Part shown: positions 1 to 8,033 of the stretch, in pieces
Layout of the letters: every line of letters begins with the position of its first letter
How positions within the stretch are numbered: the first letter of the stretch is position 1
Source: a virus
Reading direction: 5' to 3' (one strand)
IMG/VR virus record: IMGVR_UViG_3300027902_000006
Span: 1-64,000 of that record
Length of the DNA stretch: 64,000 nucleotides
Notes under the pieces: generated by a model
What the model was told of the DNA's origin: nothing
Database searches by the model: none
What the model saw: the letters and a program-made list of their open reading frames with translations, nothing else
Translations under genes and position numbers: made by a program

Positions 1-433
1 CTAGCCTCCCTGTCCCTTGCCTCGGGTGCTGCCTCAAAATTCGAGGTGAGCTGCATCCGCTTTTCCCAAGATTAAGTGCGCTTTCTCTAGCCACTTTGCT
101 CGCCCTGCGAGATTGCCATTTGGTGAGAAGGCCCAGGATGGGGTTCCGGCCCCAAAAGGAGTTTGAAGTCCTCTGCGTACATCCTGCCTCCGGGAGCTGG
201 CAAAGCCCCGCTTTTTTGGCTGATATGGCATTGCCCCCTGAGAGATGGAATAGAATCATGGGCTAAAGCTATCATATCCCCCAGCCCTTGCATATCAGGC
301 TTTCCCTGATTTTTCAATTTTTTTTCTAAGGGATATCCCCTAGGGGCACCCCCTGGATTGCCTGTTATACGAATAGATGATTACCTTTACATGAACTGAA
401 ACTATTATATGAACTATTACCACGTTACTTCTA
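1..433. other. left-edge intergenic stretch, no confident gene
   Basis: I see no convincing gene here. Two overlapping minus-strand frames are open (87-317 and 34-231), but neither has a recognisable domain or a clear ribosome-binding site. The stretch contains CCCCTAGGGGCACCCCC-type palindromic words near 343-358 like those further right, and a T-rich tract near 313-328. Its vocabulary resembles 2500-3290 more than the phage genes after 4.7 kb. Confidence 0.5.
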
Positions 434-454
434 TCATTCCCCTGTTTCCCCTGG

Positions 455-610
455 TTGTATGCGTTGTATGCGTTGTATTCCCCTGTTTCCCCGTATCTCC
501 GTTGTATTCGTTGTATTCCCCGTTGTATGCGTTGTATGCGTTGTATTCCCCGTTGTATTCCTAGTATTCCTTAGTAGGGGTTGTATCCGTTGTATTCCCC
601 TGTTTCCCCC
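455..610. repeat. GTTGTATKC short tandem/interspersed repeat
   Basis: A 9-base word GTTGTATGC / GTTGTATTC is repeated about a dozen times, singly or in runs of two or three, punctuated by CCCCTGTTTCCCC and CCCC blocks. The minus-strand frame across it (434-625) encodes only Ile-Gln-Arg/Asn-Thr-Thr repeats, as expected from translating a low-complexity tract, so I treat it as non-coding. It could be a slippage-prone spacer or an iteron-like binding array. Nothing in the sequence decides between these. Confidence 0.75.
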
Positions 611-835
611 GAAGGGGGTCGCCATGTAAGTCAGGAAAGATTACCCTAACACTACCAATACACCCCAAACAACCAGCATATACAAGTAAGTCCCACTCCA
701 TCACCCAGGGATTCACGGGCTTACATCGGCAGCACATTCATACACAGTCGTATACGGGCTATTAGGAGTATGACCCCCAGATTTAGGGATTCACGGGGCT
801 TTACGTAAGTATGTATTGCAGACACACAACTGGAA

Positions 836-2020
836 GCAGGTGCTTTTATGTTTCGTGTATATCAGTATGTATTTAAGGAAGTGCGTCTTAGGGGAGCTGG
901 GAGTATGTTTATAGGTAAGTAAGTCCCCCCAGGCACAAAGACTTAGTATACTTAGCTATGTGGGGACTATATGAAACTGACTCCCACATCAATTAAAATC
1001 GGGTATTACGGAGTACTCCTGAAACTTGATTTACTTTGTTTGTGCGTGGTTCGGAGTTTAGAGATGGAAGTTTACCCGTACCGAAAAACCTCATTACACT
1101 TGCGGTATCTATTAAACTTTAATATCTTGTGATACAGGAACGCTGTTTATAGGTAAGTAAGTCCCCCAGCGCTTAATACTTACTTACGGTGCTCCAGAAG
1201 GGACGACATACACGCACTTTGCTACTCGCTATTGAAATTATACTATTGCGTTCTATGACAGAGATTCGCGTATCTGTTTATCTATAACTGTCTTCGCTTC
1301 GTCATAGTCTGTCTTAGCGTCCTTGAGACTTACGCTAAAAGGGCTATTGCATCTAGTACATTCGTAATGCAATATAGGTTGCTCAGTTAGTTCTTGGAGC
1401 ATAATAACCCTATTGTGGTATTTCTCAGGAATCCGTCCCCGGTATATCCACGTGTGTACCGTAGACTGATCTACCCCAAGTATTCTACCGATCTCACTGA
1501 TACTTAAAACGCCTGAAACTAACCATTTCAACATATACGTTCTCCCATGCAATAGTATTATTTCTCTACTGAGTATACAAGTATTTGATTGATGCAATAG
1601 AGTTATCTTATCATAGTTTGAGTGGGTATGCAATTCCTATATCGCATAGAATTTTTACGTATACGTACCACGTACGTAAGTACGTATCGCAAGACACACG
1701 TCGGATACACCTATTTTGTCTTTCGTAGTACGTTTGTATATAAATAAATAAGTAAGTCTTCTACAGAAAGGAACATACGCTAGGACGTACCTACTTACAT
1801 CGCCCCAGAAGCACCCTGTAAGTTTCTACGTATGTAAGTAAGTCCCCCAGCGCTGGAAACTAACTCAGAGACGAACATACTTACACCCACTGGGGACGTA
1901 CAAACTTACACGACAAAAAACAACAGTCGGATACACCTCTTTTGTGTTTCGTGTATATCAGTAAGTCAGTCGGTCGCCGTTGGAATGAGGTGCTTTTGTG
2001 TTTCGTGTAGCTAAGTAAGT
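836..2020. repeat. four copies of a TTTTGTGTTTCGTGTA element
   Basis: A second repeat family has the core TTTTGTGTTTCGTGTA, usually preceded by CGGATACACCTC or GAGGTGC and followed by TATCAGTAAGT. Copies lie at 836-870, 1699-1732 (diverged core), 1924-1966 and 1987-2020. All face the same way. Same-orientation, spaced copies in non-coding DNA suggest promoters or binding sites for a phage regulator rather than a transposable element. No -10 hexamer is common to all four, so the function is unassigned. Confidence 0.65.
1253..1534 (-). CDS. small helix-turn-helix DNA-binding protein
   Basis: This 93-residue protein is a probable regulator. Residues about 8-40 (SGVLSISEIGRILGVDQST, then VHTWIYRGRIP) read as a helix-turn-helix of the type that recognises DNA by inserting the VDQSTVHTW helix. 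A CTRC pair near the middle could hold a metal or be incidental. I start it at 1534 because GGAGAA lies five bases upstream. The frame is open to 1633, but that region has no good ribosome-binding site. It is the only convincing gene in a 3.5-kb repeat-rich stretch, so the nearby repeated elements are natural candidate targets. That is inference. The exact family is not recognised. Confidence 0.7.
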   Translation of the reverse strand: MLKWLVSGVLSISEIGRILGVDQSTVHTWIYRGRIPEKYHNRVIMLQELTEQPILHYECTRCNSPFSVSLKDAKTDYDEAKTVIDKQIRESLS

Positions 2021-2135
2021 AGGGGGTTCCCCGATGTCGGGCTGGGGAGTTCCCCTAGGTCGTAAGTAGGGGGTTCCCCGATGTTTGAGTAGGGAGTCCC
2101 CTTAGGGTGTCCCCTGTAAGTAAGTATGTCCCCCA

Positions 2136-2192
2136 GCGTTTCCCTGAGGTTCATGTCAGCGTTTCCCTGAGGTTCATGTCAGCGTTTCCCTG
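2136..2192. repeat. 23-base tandem repeat AGCGTTTCCCTGAGGTTCATGTC
   Basis: Two full direct copies of a 23-base unit (AGCGTTTCCCTG followed by AGGTTCATGTC) stand head to tail at 2136-2158 and 2159-2181. A third copy breaks off after 11 bases and runs straight into the CGTCTCGT tandem. This gives a sharp repeat-to-repeat junction. Confidence 0.8.
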
Positions 2193-2502
2193 CGTCTCGT
2201 CTCGTCGCGTTCGTCTCGTGCGTCGCGTGGCGTGCGTCTCGTCGCGTCCGTCTCGTCGCGTTCGTCTCGTGCGTCGCGTGGCGTGCGTCTCGTCCCGTCT
2301 CGTCGCGTCCGTCTCGTCGCGTCCGTCTCGTGGCGTGCGTCTCGTCGCGTCGCGTCTCGTGGCGTCTCGTGGCGTCCGTCTCGTGGCGTCCGTCTCGTTC
2401 GTCTCGTGGCGTCCGTCTCGTGCGTCTCGTGGCGTCCGTCTCGTTCGTCGCGTGGCGTCCGTCGCGTTCGTCGCGTGGCGTGCGTCTCGTCCCGTCTCCA
2501 TA
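2190..2502. repeat. CGTCTCGT / CGTGGCGT low-complexity tandem array
   Basis: About 310 bases are built almost entirely from 5- to 9-base words: CGTCTCGT, GTCGCGT, GTGGCGT and CCGTCTCGT. Frames stay open on both strands only because of the repeat and encode Arg/Ser/Val or Asp/Ala/Thr/Arg runs. With no start, ribosome-binding site or domain, I call it non-coding. The word CGTCTC recurs many times; it is also the recognition sequence of BsmBI-type enzymes, which is probably incidental. The array is unstable-looking and asymmetric (the plus strand is pyrimidine- and G-rich with very few A). Confidence 0.8.
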
Positions 2503-2782
2503 GGGGCGTTCCCTTAGGGGCTGGCCCCCAGAGCGCCCAGGGTGTTCCCCTAGGGAAAAGCCCGATAAAAAAATTGAATTTTCGATATAAATTCCTGGCC
2601 TATATCAAGATCCATGCCAAGCCCGCAAAGCAAGCAATGGCGCAGCTTTCCCAAAAGGGGGCAAAATCTAGAAAAAAATAATATCAAAATGAGAAAATAG
2701 CTATATATCTAGCCATCTAGCGCCCACCCCCCAGCCCGCAAAGCAAGCAATAGCTAGGGGCTGGGGAAAAGGCGCGCTTGGC
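2503..2782. other. intergenic stretch with a 9-bp hairpin
   Basis: There is no clear gene. The 16-base string CCCGCAAAGCAAGCAAT occurs twice (near 2620 and 2734). CCCCAGCCC at 2729-2737 can pair with GGGCTGGGG at 2758-2766, making a 9-bp hairpin with a 20-base loop just ahead of the reading frame at 2783. The plus frame 2232-2681 crosses the tandem repeat and is not supported as a gene. Confidence 0.5.
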
Positions 2783-3277
2783 ATGGCCTATGCAATAGAT
2801 AAGGGCAAGATGCAAGCATATCCCAAAAAAAGGATGGAAAAGAAAATGGCAAAGCAGATTAAGGCGCAGGAGATTCTGGCGGAAGCGGCTGCTGATTATC
2901 AAAGCGGCTTGGCAATGGAAGCGGCCCAGATGGATTATCAAGCTGATATGCGCCGCGAAGCGGCCCAGCTTGAGGAAAAGGCAGCAGCAGAGCGGCAAGC
3001 GCGAGAAGCGGCAGCCATCAAAATTCTGCCCCAGAATAAGAGCGGCCGCGGCAAGATGGGCAGCAGATTCTTAGCCAATGGGAAAAGCGAAAATGGATTC
3101 TTGCTCTCTGCGGGCAGCGGCCAGATTGATAAAGCCTATATGGAATATAGGAGAGGGAAGGGGCGCTTCCCGAGCATGGCTGAGGCTGCTGCCATGCTTG
3201 CCCCCCTTGGCCTATCGGAAAAGGATATCCTTATCCATATCCGATTCTATCAGCGGCATAGGGGGCTTTATATCTAA
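2783..3277 (+). CDS. hypothetical Lys/Ala/Glu-rich protein
   Basis: This 164-residue frame has a strongly charged helical N-terminal half (repeated EAAQ/AAAE/KKMEK text, about residues 15-80, predicted coiled coil). A less biased C-terminal half contains a run DKAYMEYRRGKGRFPSMAEA, then GLSEKDILIHIRFYQRHRGL. The C-terminal part looks like a folded domain rather than repeat noise, which favours a real gene. No family is recognised. The start is uncertain: ATG at 2783, 2810 and 2834 are all possible and none has a strong ribosome-binding site. A perfect 16-bp hairpin follows 11 bases after the stop. Codon use differs from the phage late genes, so it may have another origin. Confidence 0.45.
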   Translation: MAYAIDKGKMQAYPKKRMEKKMAKQIKAQEILAEAAADYQSGLAMEAAQMDYQADMRREAAQLEEKAAAERQAREAAAIKILPQNKSGRGKMGSRFLANGKSENGFLLSAGSGQIDKAYMEYRRGKGRFPSMAEAAAMLAPLGLSEKDILIHIRFYQRHRGLYI

Positions 3278-3288
3278 GGAATAGCCCC

Positions 3289-3325
3289 TAGGGGAAGCCC
3301 CGATGGAGGATCGGGGCTTCCCCTA
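3289..3325 (+). terminator. perfect 16-bp hairpin downstream of the 164-residue gene
   Basis: Bases 3289-3304 (TAGGGGAAGCCCCGAT) are perfectly complementary to 3310-3325 with a 5-base GGAGG loop. The position just after a stop codon suggests a transcription terminator, but the T-tract after it is poor (TCTCTTTG). It could equally be one of the CCTAGG-type palindromic repeats common in this region. Confidence 0.55.
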
Positions 3326-3540
3326 TCTCTTTGCCCTAATTTCTAAGGGTTTCCCCTAAGCAGTTCCCCTGACCCAGCCTAAGAGTTTCCCCTATCCTAT
3401 CAGGAGTCCCCTTAGTATTCTTCTAGGGAGTTTCCCCAAGTATGTGCTAGGGGAGTCCCCTATGTTGTGTAGGGGAGTCCCTGATAGCCAAATCCGAGTT
3501 TCGATGTGGCCCCCGGCAACATAGTACCTCAGTAAGTTGT
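3326..3540. repeat. cluster of short GGGGA/TCCCC palindromes
   Basis: This stretch is dominated by variants of TAGGGGAGTCCCCTA (perfect 6-bp palindrome with a 3-base centre at 3448-3462) and half-copies such as GTTTCCCCT and AGGGGAGTCC at about 3347, 3382, 3400, 3426 and 3471. Similar words recur at 2022-2110 and 2510-2550. They are dispersed palindromic elements in non-coding DNA. No gene is seen. Confidence 0.65.
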
Positions 3541-3579
3541 TTGCGTCTGGGAAAACTTTCTCAAGTGCTCAAGTGCCCC

Positions 3580-4545
3580 TCACAAGTCAAGAGGAAACTG
3601 ATCCAATTGTTTATACGATGTGCTCTTCGTAACCATAGGTCGGTTGCGACATTGCGCCCCACAATACTTATGCTTTTCCCAAGTGTATTCTTTTTCATAA
3701 CGTTCTCTACCGAAAGGATTTCCACAGTTTTGACAGTACTTTATCTCAACGTATCCCAACTGATCCCGATACCTCTTACCGGAGGTCTTCATTTTTCTGC
3801 TCTTAAGTGATCTACTTAGATTACGTCTATGTTCTATAGAAAGCGGTTTACCTTTATGTCCTTTCGAGTAGTTTAGTTGAGAAAGGCTTTGTTTCTTCTT
3901 GTGCTCTTCTGATGTAACTAGAACTCTACCGGCACAACGCCGACAAAGTCCAGTCTTGCCTACTGCATGGGGAACTAACTTGCCGCAGTCTTTGCACCAG
4001 AATATGATACTGTACATCTTACGATTAGCGTCTTTCCTACACTTGTCACTACACCAACGACGTTTTTCCCAAGCTACCTTTCCCTTTCTACGACAGTTTC
4101 CAAAAACCTTTCCGCAGTAGTCGCAATATTTAATCTCTGTAGAGGTTCGGTAGAACAAGATTAATTGATCTCGGTCTGCTTGACTAAGTTCACTTCCGCC
4201 AGATAGGATATTAGTTAAGCAACCTCCATCCGCTTTGCGTCCGTAGAGAGCAATGATCCTCTCTTCTAAGTCATATGCTTCTTGTTCGGACAAATTAGAG
4301 GTATAAATTGTCTCTTCAAAATCTAAACCACGGTCCCAGAGGTAGTAGATTACATTTATTTTATGGGGGTTGTCTATGAAACGTAGATCTTCGGTTCTTC
4401 GAAACTTCTTAGCCTGTTCCCTATGGTTTTTGAGCCGTTGTTGTTGTCCCTTTCCAACATAGAAAGGCATTGATTGTGTAGAGTCAAGAGGATCGACTTG
4501 ATCGGGTCTCCGTAAGATATAAACGTAATGAACATTTTTAGTCAT
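3580..4545 (-). CDS. free-standing GIY-YIG homing endonuclease with zinc fingers
   Basis: This 321-residue protein has an N-terminal GIY-YIG nuclease domain (YVYILR near residues 7-12 and FYVGKG near 28-33, with a conserved Glu region DLEERIIALYGR and the Asn of GGCLTNILSGG). After it come three Cys-rich knuckles of the YCxxCG...CSxxC / CxxCG...CRRC type and a NUMOD3-like repeat (SKGHKGKPLSIEHRRNLS). That order of nuclease then DNA-binding modules is typical of mobile homing endonucleases, which cut an allele lacking them and are copied in by repair. It is transcribed away from the terminase operon and sits alone beside it, a common location. A second GIY-YIG protein is fused to a glycosyltransferase at 28539. 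Confidence 0.9.
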   Translation of the reverse strand: MTKNVHYVYILRRPDQVDPLDSTQSMPFYVGKGQQQRLKNHREQAKKFRRTEDLRFIDNPHKINVIYYLWDRGLDFEETIYTSNLSEQEAYDLEERIIALYGRKADGGCLTNILSGGSELSQADRDQLILFYRTSTEIKYCDYCGKVFGNCRRKGKVAWEKRRWCSDKCRKDANRKMYSIIFWCKDCGKLVPHAVGKTGLCRRCAGRVLVTSEEHKKKQSLSQLNYSKGHKGKPLSIEHRRNLSRSLKSRKMKTSGKRYRDQLGYVEIKYCQNCGNPFGRERYEKEYTWEKHKYCGAQCRNRPMVTKSTSYKQLDQFPLDL

Positions 4546-4644
4546 AGATTTATAATATCATATTACCTAACCGGTACGAAAATACGTAGGAAAAGGGCGC
4601 CTCAATTTTTTTTGGACCCTCTGTACAAATACTTGTTATGCAGG

Positions 4645-4680
4645 TTTTTCTTGGTTTCCTTAGTCTTAGCTATTATGATA
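4645..4680 (+). promoter_or_regulatory. candidate phage promoter upstream of terS
   Basis: TTTTCTTGG at 4646-4654 is followed, 27 bases from its start, by TTATGATA (4673-4680), 24 bases ahead of the chosen terS start. The arrangement matches two better conserved intergenic elements at 32802-32842 and 37111-37151, where the two boxes are 26 bases apart. It also argues for the later terS start at 4704. Shared sequence is visible; promoter activity is inferred. Confidence 0.4.
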
Positions 4681-4703
4681 GGAAAGTAAGAGAGGTTGTG
4701 GTT

Positions 4704-5213
4704 ATGTCTACGTCGTGTACGGGAACAAAAGGTAAAGTTATTGGTATTAGAAAGAATATCAAACCTCCTACTAAAAGAGATTCAGTAGCGACACATATTT
4801 TGAAGAGTTGGGAACCTAGTGAGAAAGAACGTTATGCCGTACGCATAATGGTTGCTGGTGGGATGAAACAAGATGACATTGCCAAATGTATTCATCCACA
4901 GGGACCGATTTCAGTCAGTACGCTAAAACGTAAATTTCCAGAAGAGATTTCTCACGGACGAGCGGACATCACAAAACAGGTTATTTCCGTTCTGACGGAG
5001 ATGGCTCTTAACGGTAGGAATCCGGGCGCGACGATGTTTTGGTTAAAGACGCAAGCTGGTTGGAAGGAGACTAATGGGCTTGGAAGTAGTATCGGTAATT
5101 CCAAGTTTGGAACTAATTTAAGTGCGACGGAAGAGATTACGAAGAAACTTCAGAACACAGCCAAGTTTGCTGCCGAAACCCTTCCTAGATGCAAGACAGG
5201 TACAGGGGACTAA
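4704..5213 (+). CDS. terS: terminase small subunit
   Basis: This 169-residue DNA-recognition subunit would bind the packaging site and hand DNA to the large terminase. It shows the familiar small-terminase pattern: a helix-turn-helix (AGGMKQDDIAKCI, then STLKRKFPEEI) followed by a helical stretch ending in AMIFWLKT-like text (GATMFWLKTQAGWKET). I start at the ATG at 4704 with AGAGAGG eight bases upstream. The frame opens at 4638 but lacks a ribosome-binding site there and would overlap the candidate promoter. It leads an operon in which a 61-residue protein and a radical SAM enzyme intervene before the large subunit. Confidence 0.85.
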   Translation: MSTSCTGTKGKVIGIRKNIKPPTKRDSVATHILKSWEPSEKERYAVRIMVAGGMKQDDIAKCIHPQGPISVSTLKRKFPEEISHGRADITKQVISVLTEMALNGRNPGATMFWLKTQAGWKETNGLGSSIGNSKFGTNLSATEEITKKLQNTAKFAAETLPRCKTGTGD

Positions 5214-5399
5214 ATGACTAATATCTTAGACTTATCTAACAAACTTGCTGAAAAGTGCAGCATAGATTATTATGACTCCATCGACCTGTTAGAAGCTCTG
5301 TTAGACCTCAAAGAGAATCAGATGATGTTCGTAAGTAATATTCGAGGTGAGTTACGTTACGAGATTGTTCCAGCACGTCGGTTCTTTATTGATTTATGA
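5214..5399 (+). CDS. hypothetical 61-residue protein
   Basis: This small acidic protein starts at the base after the terS stop and overlaps the next start by four bases (ATGA), so it is translated as part of the terminase operon. It has a helical N-terminus (LDLSNKLAEKC, then DSIDLLEALLDLKEN) and a strand-like C-terminus. I do not recognise a family. The tight coupling is the main evidence that it is real. Confidence 0.6.
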   Translation: MTNILDLSNKLAEKCSIDYYDSIDLLEALLDLKENQMMFVSNIRGELRYEIVPARRFFIDL

Positions 5400-6574
5400 T
5401 CGCCTTAATAGACACTGCTCCTAAGAAGGATATAAAGACGGTCAACTTAGGTTTGGAACTCGTCAAAGCGGAGATGAACGCAGATGTCTATCACTGGTCA
5501 GACTCAGTGGATGTTTCCAAGTACGAGACAATCGCCTTTAATACGTACTACGTTATGCATAATAAGAACATTATTCGCTTCCTTAAAAAACACGATTGTA
5601 CTGGGAAAAGACTCCTGACAGGTGGTCAAGGAGTCCGTGATTGGGTCGAGACAGAAATCTTCTTAGGTGAGTACGACGGAGATGTTGTAGACAAGCACGG
5701 TTTTCATCGAGCGTCTGAGTTAATATCTCCTCCTGTCATACATGGACCCAGAGCTGTATTGGAAATGACACGAGGTTGTAAGTATCGTTGTCATTTTTGT
5801 GAGTATGGCTGTTGGCAAGGTGGGAAGTATCGAGAGAAGGAGATCGGACTCGTCCTAGAACAACTCAAGGAACTTAAGTTGAAGGGCGTGAAGACAGTTA
5901 ATCTGTTCTCAGTCAATCTAGGTGGTCACAGTCAAATACAAGAGTTGTTTGATTACAGAGAACTAATTCTCCTTTGTACAGGGTGCACACTTAAAGACGT
6001 TAAAAATGTCATGCCCTTTTTAAAACATCGGCCATATGTGAGAGTAGGTATAGAGACATTTGATGAGCGTACTCGCAAACGTTTATCTCCTGGTAAGTTC
6101 GTCTCCGACGACAAGATGTTAGAAATCTTTGATTATCTCTTTCAACATGTCAATTATGTTTTTATCTATCTCATTTATGGACTACCCAAAGACAACTATC
6201 AGGCATGGTTTGACTGGGTCAAGAAGTTGGCCGTTCTCAGACAGAACCATACAAAGATAAAGTCGAAGAAGATTTTGTTTTTTGATGATGTGGAGACAGT
6301 GACATACGACCGGAACATCCGCGTAGACTTTTCTATTAGCTCTCTTGAACCGTTGCCTCATACACCTCTAGAAGGGGCTCCACTTGTAGATTTTGTCAAG
6401 CGCCAAGAGTTTCTCAAAGAGTGGTTGCCATGTCTTAAGGAGTATGGATTTAGGAAGACTGACACTGGAGGAGGTAGACTCGGGCGAGGAGAGGTGTCTT
6501 ACCTTGAGGCACTTAGATTGAAGGGAGTTGTTGAAGAACACGGAATGTTAAAGAGATCTGATGCCAAAACGTAG
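5396..6574 (+). CDS. radical SAM enzyme, B12-binding-type architecture
   Basis: This 392-residue protein has the radical SAM signature CxxxCxxC at Cys128, Cys132 and Cys135 (TRGCKYRCHFCEYG), which holds a 4Fe-4S cluster that cleaves S-adenosylmethionine. About 110 residues precede it and look like a degenerate cobalamin-binding-type Rossmann domain. The barrel continues with VRVGIETFDERTRKRL and YLIYGLPKDN, typical of the MiaB/B12 radical SAM branch. The substrate is unknown. It is unusual to find such an enzyme between small and large terminase genes. It is coupled by overlap both to the gene before it and to terL (14 bases). It may be a late-expressed modifying enzyme rather than a packaging factor. 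Confidence 0.85.
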   Translation: MIALIDTAPKKDIKTVNLGLELVKAEMNADVYHWSDSVDVSKYETIAFNTYYVMHNKNIIRFLKKHDCTGKRLLTGGQGVRDWVETEIFLGEYDGDVVDKHGFHRASELISPPVIHGPRAVLEMTRGCKYRCHFCEYGCWQGGKYREKEIGLVLEQLKELKLKGVKTVNLFSVNLGGHSQIQELFDYRELILLCTGCTLKDVKNVMPFLKHRPYVRVGIETFDERTRKRLSPGKFVSDDKMLEIFDYLFQHVNYVFIYLIYGLPKDNYQAWFDWVKKLAVLRQNHTKIKSKKILFFDDVETVTYDRNIRVDFSISSLEPLPHTPLEGAPLVDFVKRQEFLKEWLPCLKEYGFRKTDTGGGRLGRGEVSYLEALRLKGVVEEHGMLKRSDAKT

Positions 6575-8033
6575 TTACGGGGAAGGTCCGGCCCAAGGAG
6601 GACGTCCGAAGAAGCAGGACTACTTAACTCTGCGTTGGACGAAGATGCGTCCACACGATGAGCAGCGTCGCTACTGTGAGTCTGCTTCTCGATTCAAAGT
6701 TGTCCCTGCCGGTAGGAGAAGTGGAAAAACTGAACTTGCCAAACGTAAGTTAGTTATTAGAGCACTCGATCCTTTTAGTACAAACATGTTACCTCTCCCC
6801 TCCAAGTTCACTAGTCCTCGATACTTCTTCGGTGCTCCTATCTGGTCTCAGGCCAAACGCATCTTTTGGTACGATATTAAGTCCATGATTCCTGAGTGGG
6901 CATATAATCCAGATTCACGTCGTGGAGTAAGTGAGTCTGAAATGAACATCAGACTAAAGTCTGGTGCCGAGATCTGGGTTATTGGTATGGATAAGCCAGA
7001 GCGTATTGAAGGTACTCCTTGGGATGGGGGAGTGCTAGATGAGTACGGTAACATGAAATCTCGTACTTGGCCAGAGCACGTACGTCCCGCCCTCTCTGAT
7101 AGATTAGGTTGGTGTGATTTTATCGGTGTTCCCGAAGGGAGGAATCATTATTGGGACTTAGCAGAAGTTGCCAAACGTGTTGCGGAAGAAGCAGCGTTAA
7201 AAGATATAGTTCCTGAATGGGACTATTTTCATTGGAAGAGTTCTGAGATTCTTCCAGCTCACGAAATAGAGAGCGCTAAGAACGATCTTGACCCTTTAAC
7301 CTTCGCCCAGGAATTTGAAGGCTCGTTCGTACATTTCCAAGGAAGAGTGTATTATCCCTTCGAACAGAAGGTTCATTGTCGTCCCTTACAATACGATCCG
7401 TCCCAACCTCTAATAATATGTTTTGACTTCAACATTTCTCCGGGCGTGGCTGTCATTTGTCAAGAACAACAACTTCCAGGTGTATCTGAACCGGTTTATG
7501 ATGAAAGAAGGAATGAAACATATTATAATCCCGTTATCGGTACAGGAGTTATCGCAGAAGTCTTCATTCCTAAGAATAGTAACACAGTCGCTGTCTGTAA
7601 CAGGTTGATTCAGGATTGGGCAAACCATAAAGGTGATGTACATGTCTATGGTGATGCAACGGGTGGTGCAGGAGGATCAGCTCAGACAGAAGGTTCAGAC
7701 TGGGACATTGTGAGAAAGATGTTTAAAGACAAGTGGAAACGTATTTATTACTTTATTCCAACTACTAATCCGAGAGAGAGGGCTAGAGTCAATGCGGTAA
7801 ACTCTAGATTAATGTCAACTACTGGTGTGGTAAGAATGGTCATAGATGCTGACAAGTGTCCTAACGTTGTTAAAGATTTTGAGGGTACTAGATTACTTGA
7901 AGGGGGGTCAGGAGAGATTGATAAGAGAGCCACTCCTGATCTTACCCATATGACAGACGCTCTGGGCTATTACGTGTGTTATCGTTATCCAGTTGAAGAA
8001 CTGGTAGGTAGGAGTATAGAACTATTATGGTAA
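6561..8033 (+). CDS. terL: terminase large subunit
   Basis: The packaging motor ATPase and headful/cos nuclease, 490 residues. Walker A is GRRSGKT at 51-57 and Walker B is GGVLDEYG with Asp160-Glu161. The RNase H-like nuclease shows Asp289 (CFDFNISPG), Asp365 (VYGDATGG) and a C-terminal THMTDALGYY with Asp466. Length and motif order match Terminase_6/3-type large subunits. The ATG lies inside the last codons of the radical SAM gene, with AAAGAGAT upstream. The following gene overlaps its stop. Confidence 0.95.
   Translation: MPKRSYGEGPAQGGRPKKQDYLTLRWTKMRPHDEQRRYCESASRFKVVPAGRRSGKTELAKRKLVIRALDPFSTNMLPLPSKFTSPRYFFGAPIWSQAKRIFWYDIKSMIPEWAYNPDSRRGVSESEMNIRLKSGAEIWVIGMDKPERIEGTPWDGGVLDEYGNMKSRTWPEHVRPALSDRLGWCDFIGVPEGRNHYWDLAEVAKRVAEEAALKDIVPEWDYFHWKSSEILPAHEIESAKNDLDPLTFAQEFEGSFVHFQGRVYYPFEQKVHCRPLQYDPSQPLIICFDFNISPGVAVICQEQQLPGVSEPVYDERRNETYYNPVIGTGVIAEVFIPKNSNTVAVCNRLIQDWANHKGDVHVYGDATGGAGGSAQTEGSDWDIVRKMFKDKWKRIYYFIPTTNPRERARVNAVNSRLMSTTGVVRMVIDADKCPNVVKDFEGTRLLEGGSGEIDKRATPDLTHMTDALGYYVCYRYPVEELVGRSIELLW

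Larger units (their letters stand above)
682..2137. repeat. dispersed GTAAGTAAGTCCCCC repeat family
   Basis: At least four near-identical elements with the core GTAAGTAAGTCCCCC lie at about 906-929, 1144-1167, 1826-1853 and 2116-2137. The first two share the longer form TTTATAGGTAAGTAAGTCC, and the last three continue into CAGCG. Weaker relatives lie near 682-699 and 1750-1760. Some are followed within 40-80 bases by a GGGGAC...CTTAC partner, giving loose inverted pairs (for example 1834-1847 against 1895-1915). The elements surround the helix-turn-helix gene at 1253-1534. They are dispersed in apparently non-coding DNA and could be protein-binding sites, an origin, or mobile palindromes. Confidence 0.7.

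Noticed and set aside
434-625. 63-residue minus-strand frame
   Set aside because: It is only the translation of the GTTGTATKC repeat (Ile-Gln-Arg and Asn-Thr-Thr runs) with no start signal.
450-2110. CRISPR array
   Set aside because: The repeats are irregularly spaced, differ in length and have no constant-size spacers; no cas genes are present.
2107-2681. Arg/Ser/Val-rich frames on both strands
   Set aside because: They stay open because of the CGTCTCGT tandem. There is no domain, start signal or codon pattern.
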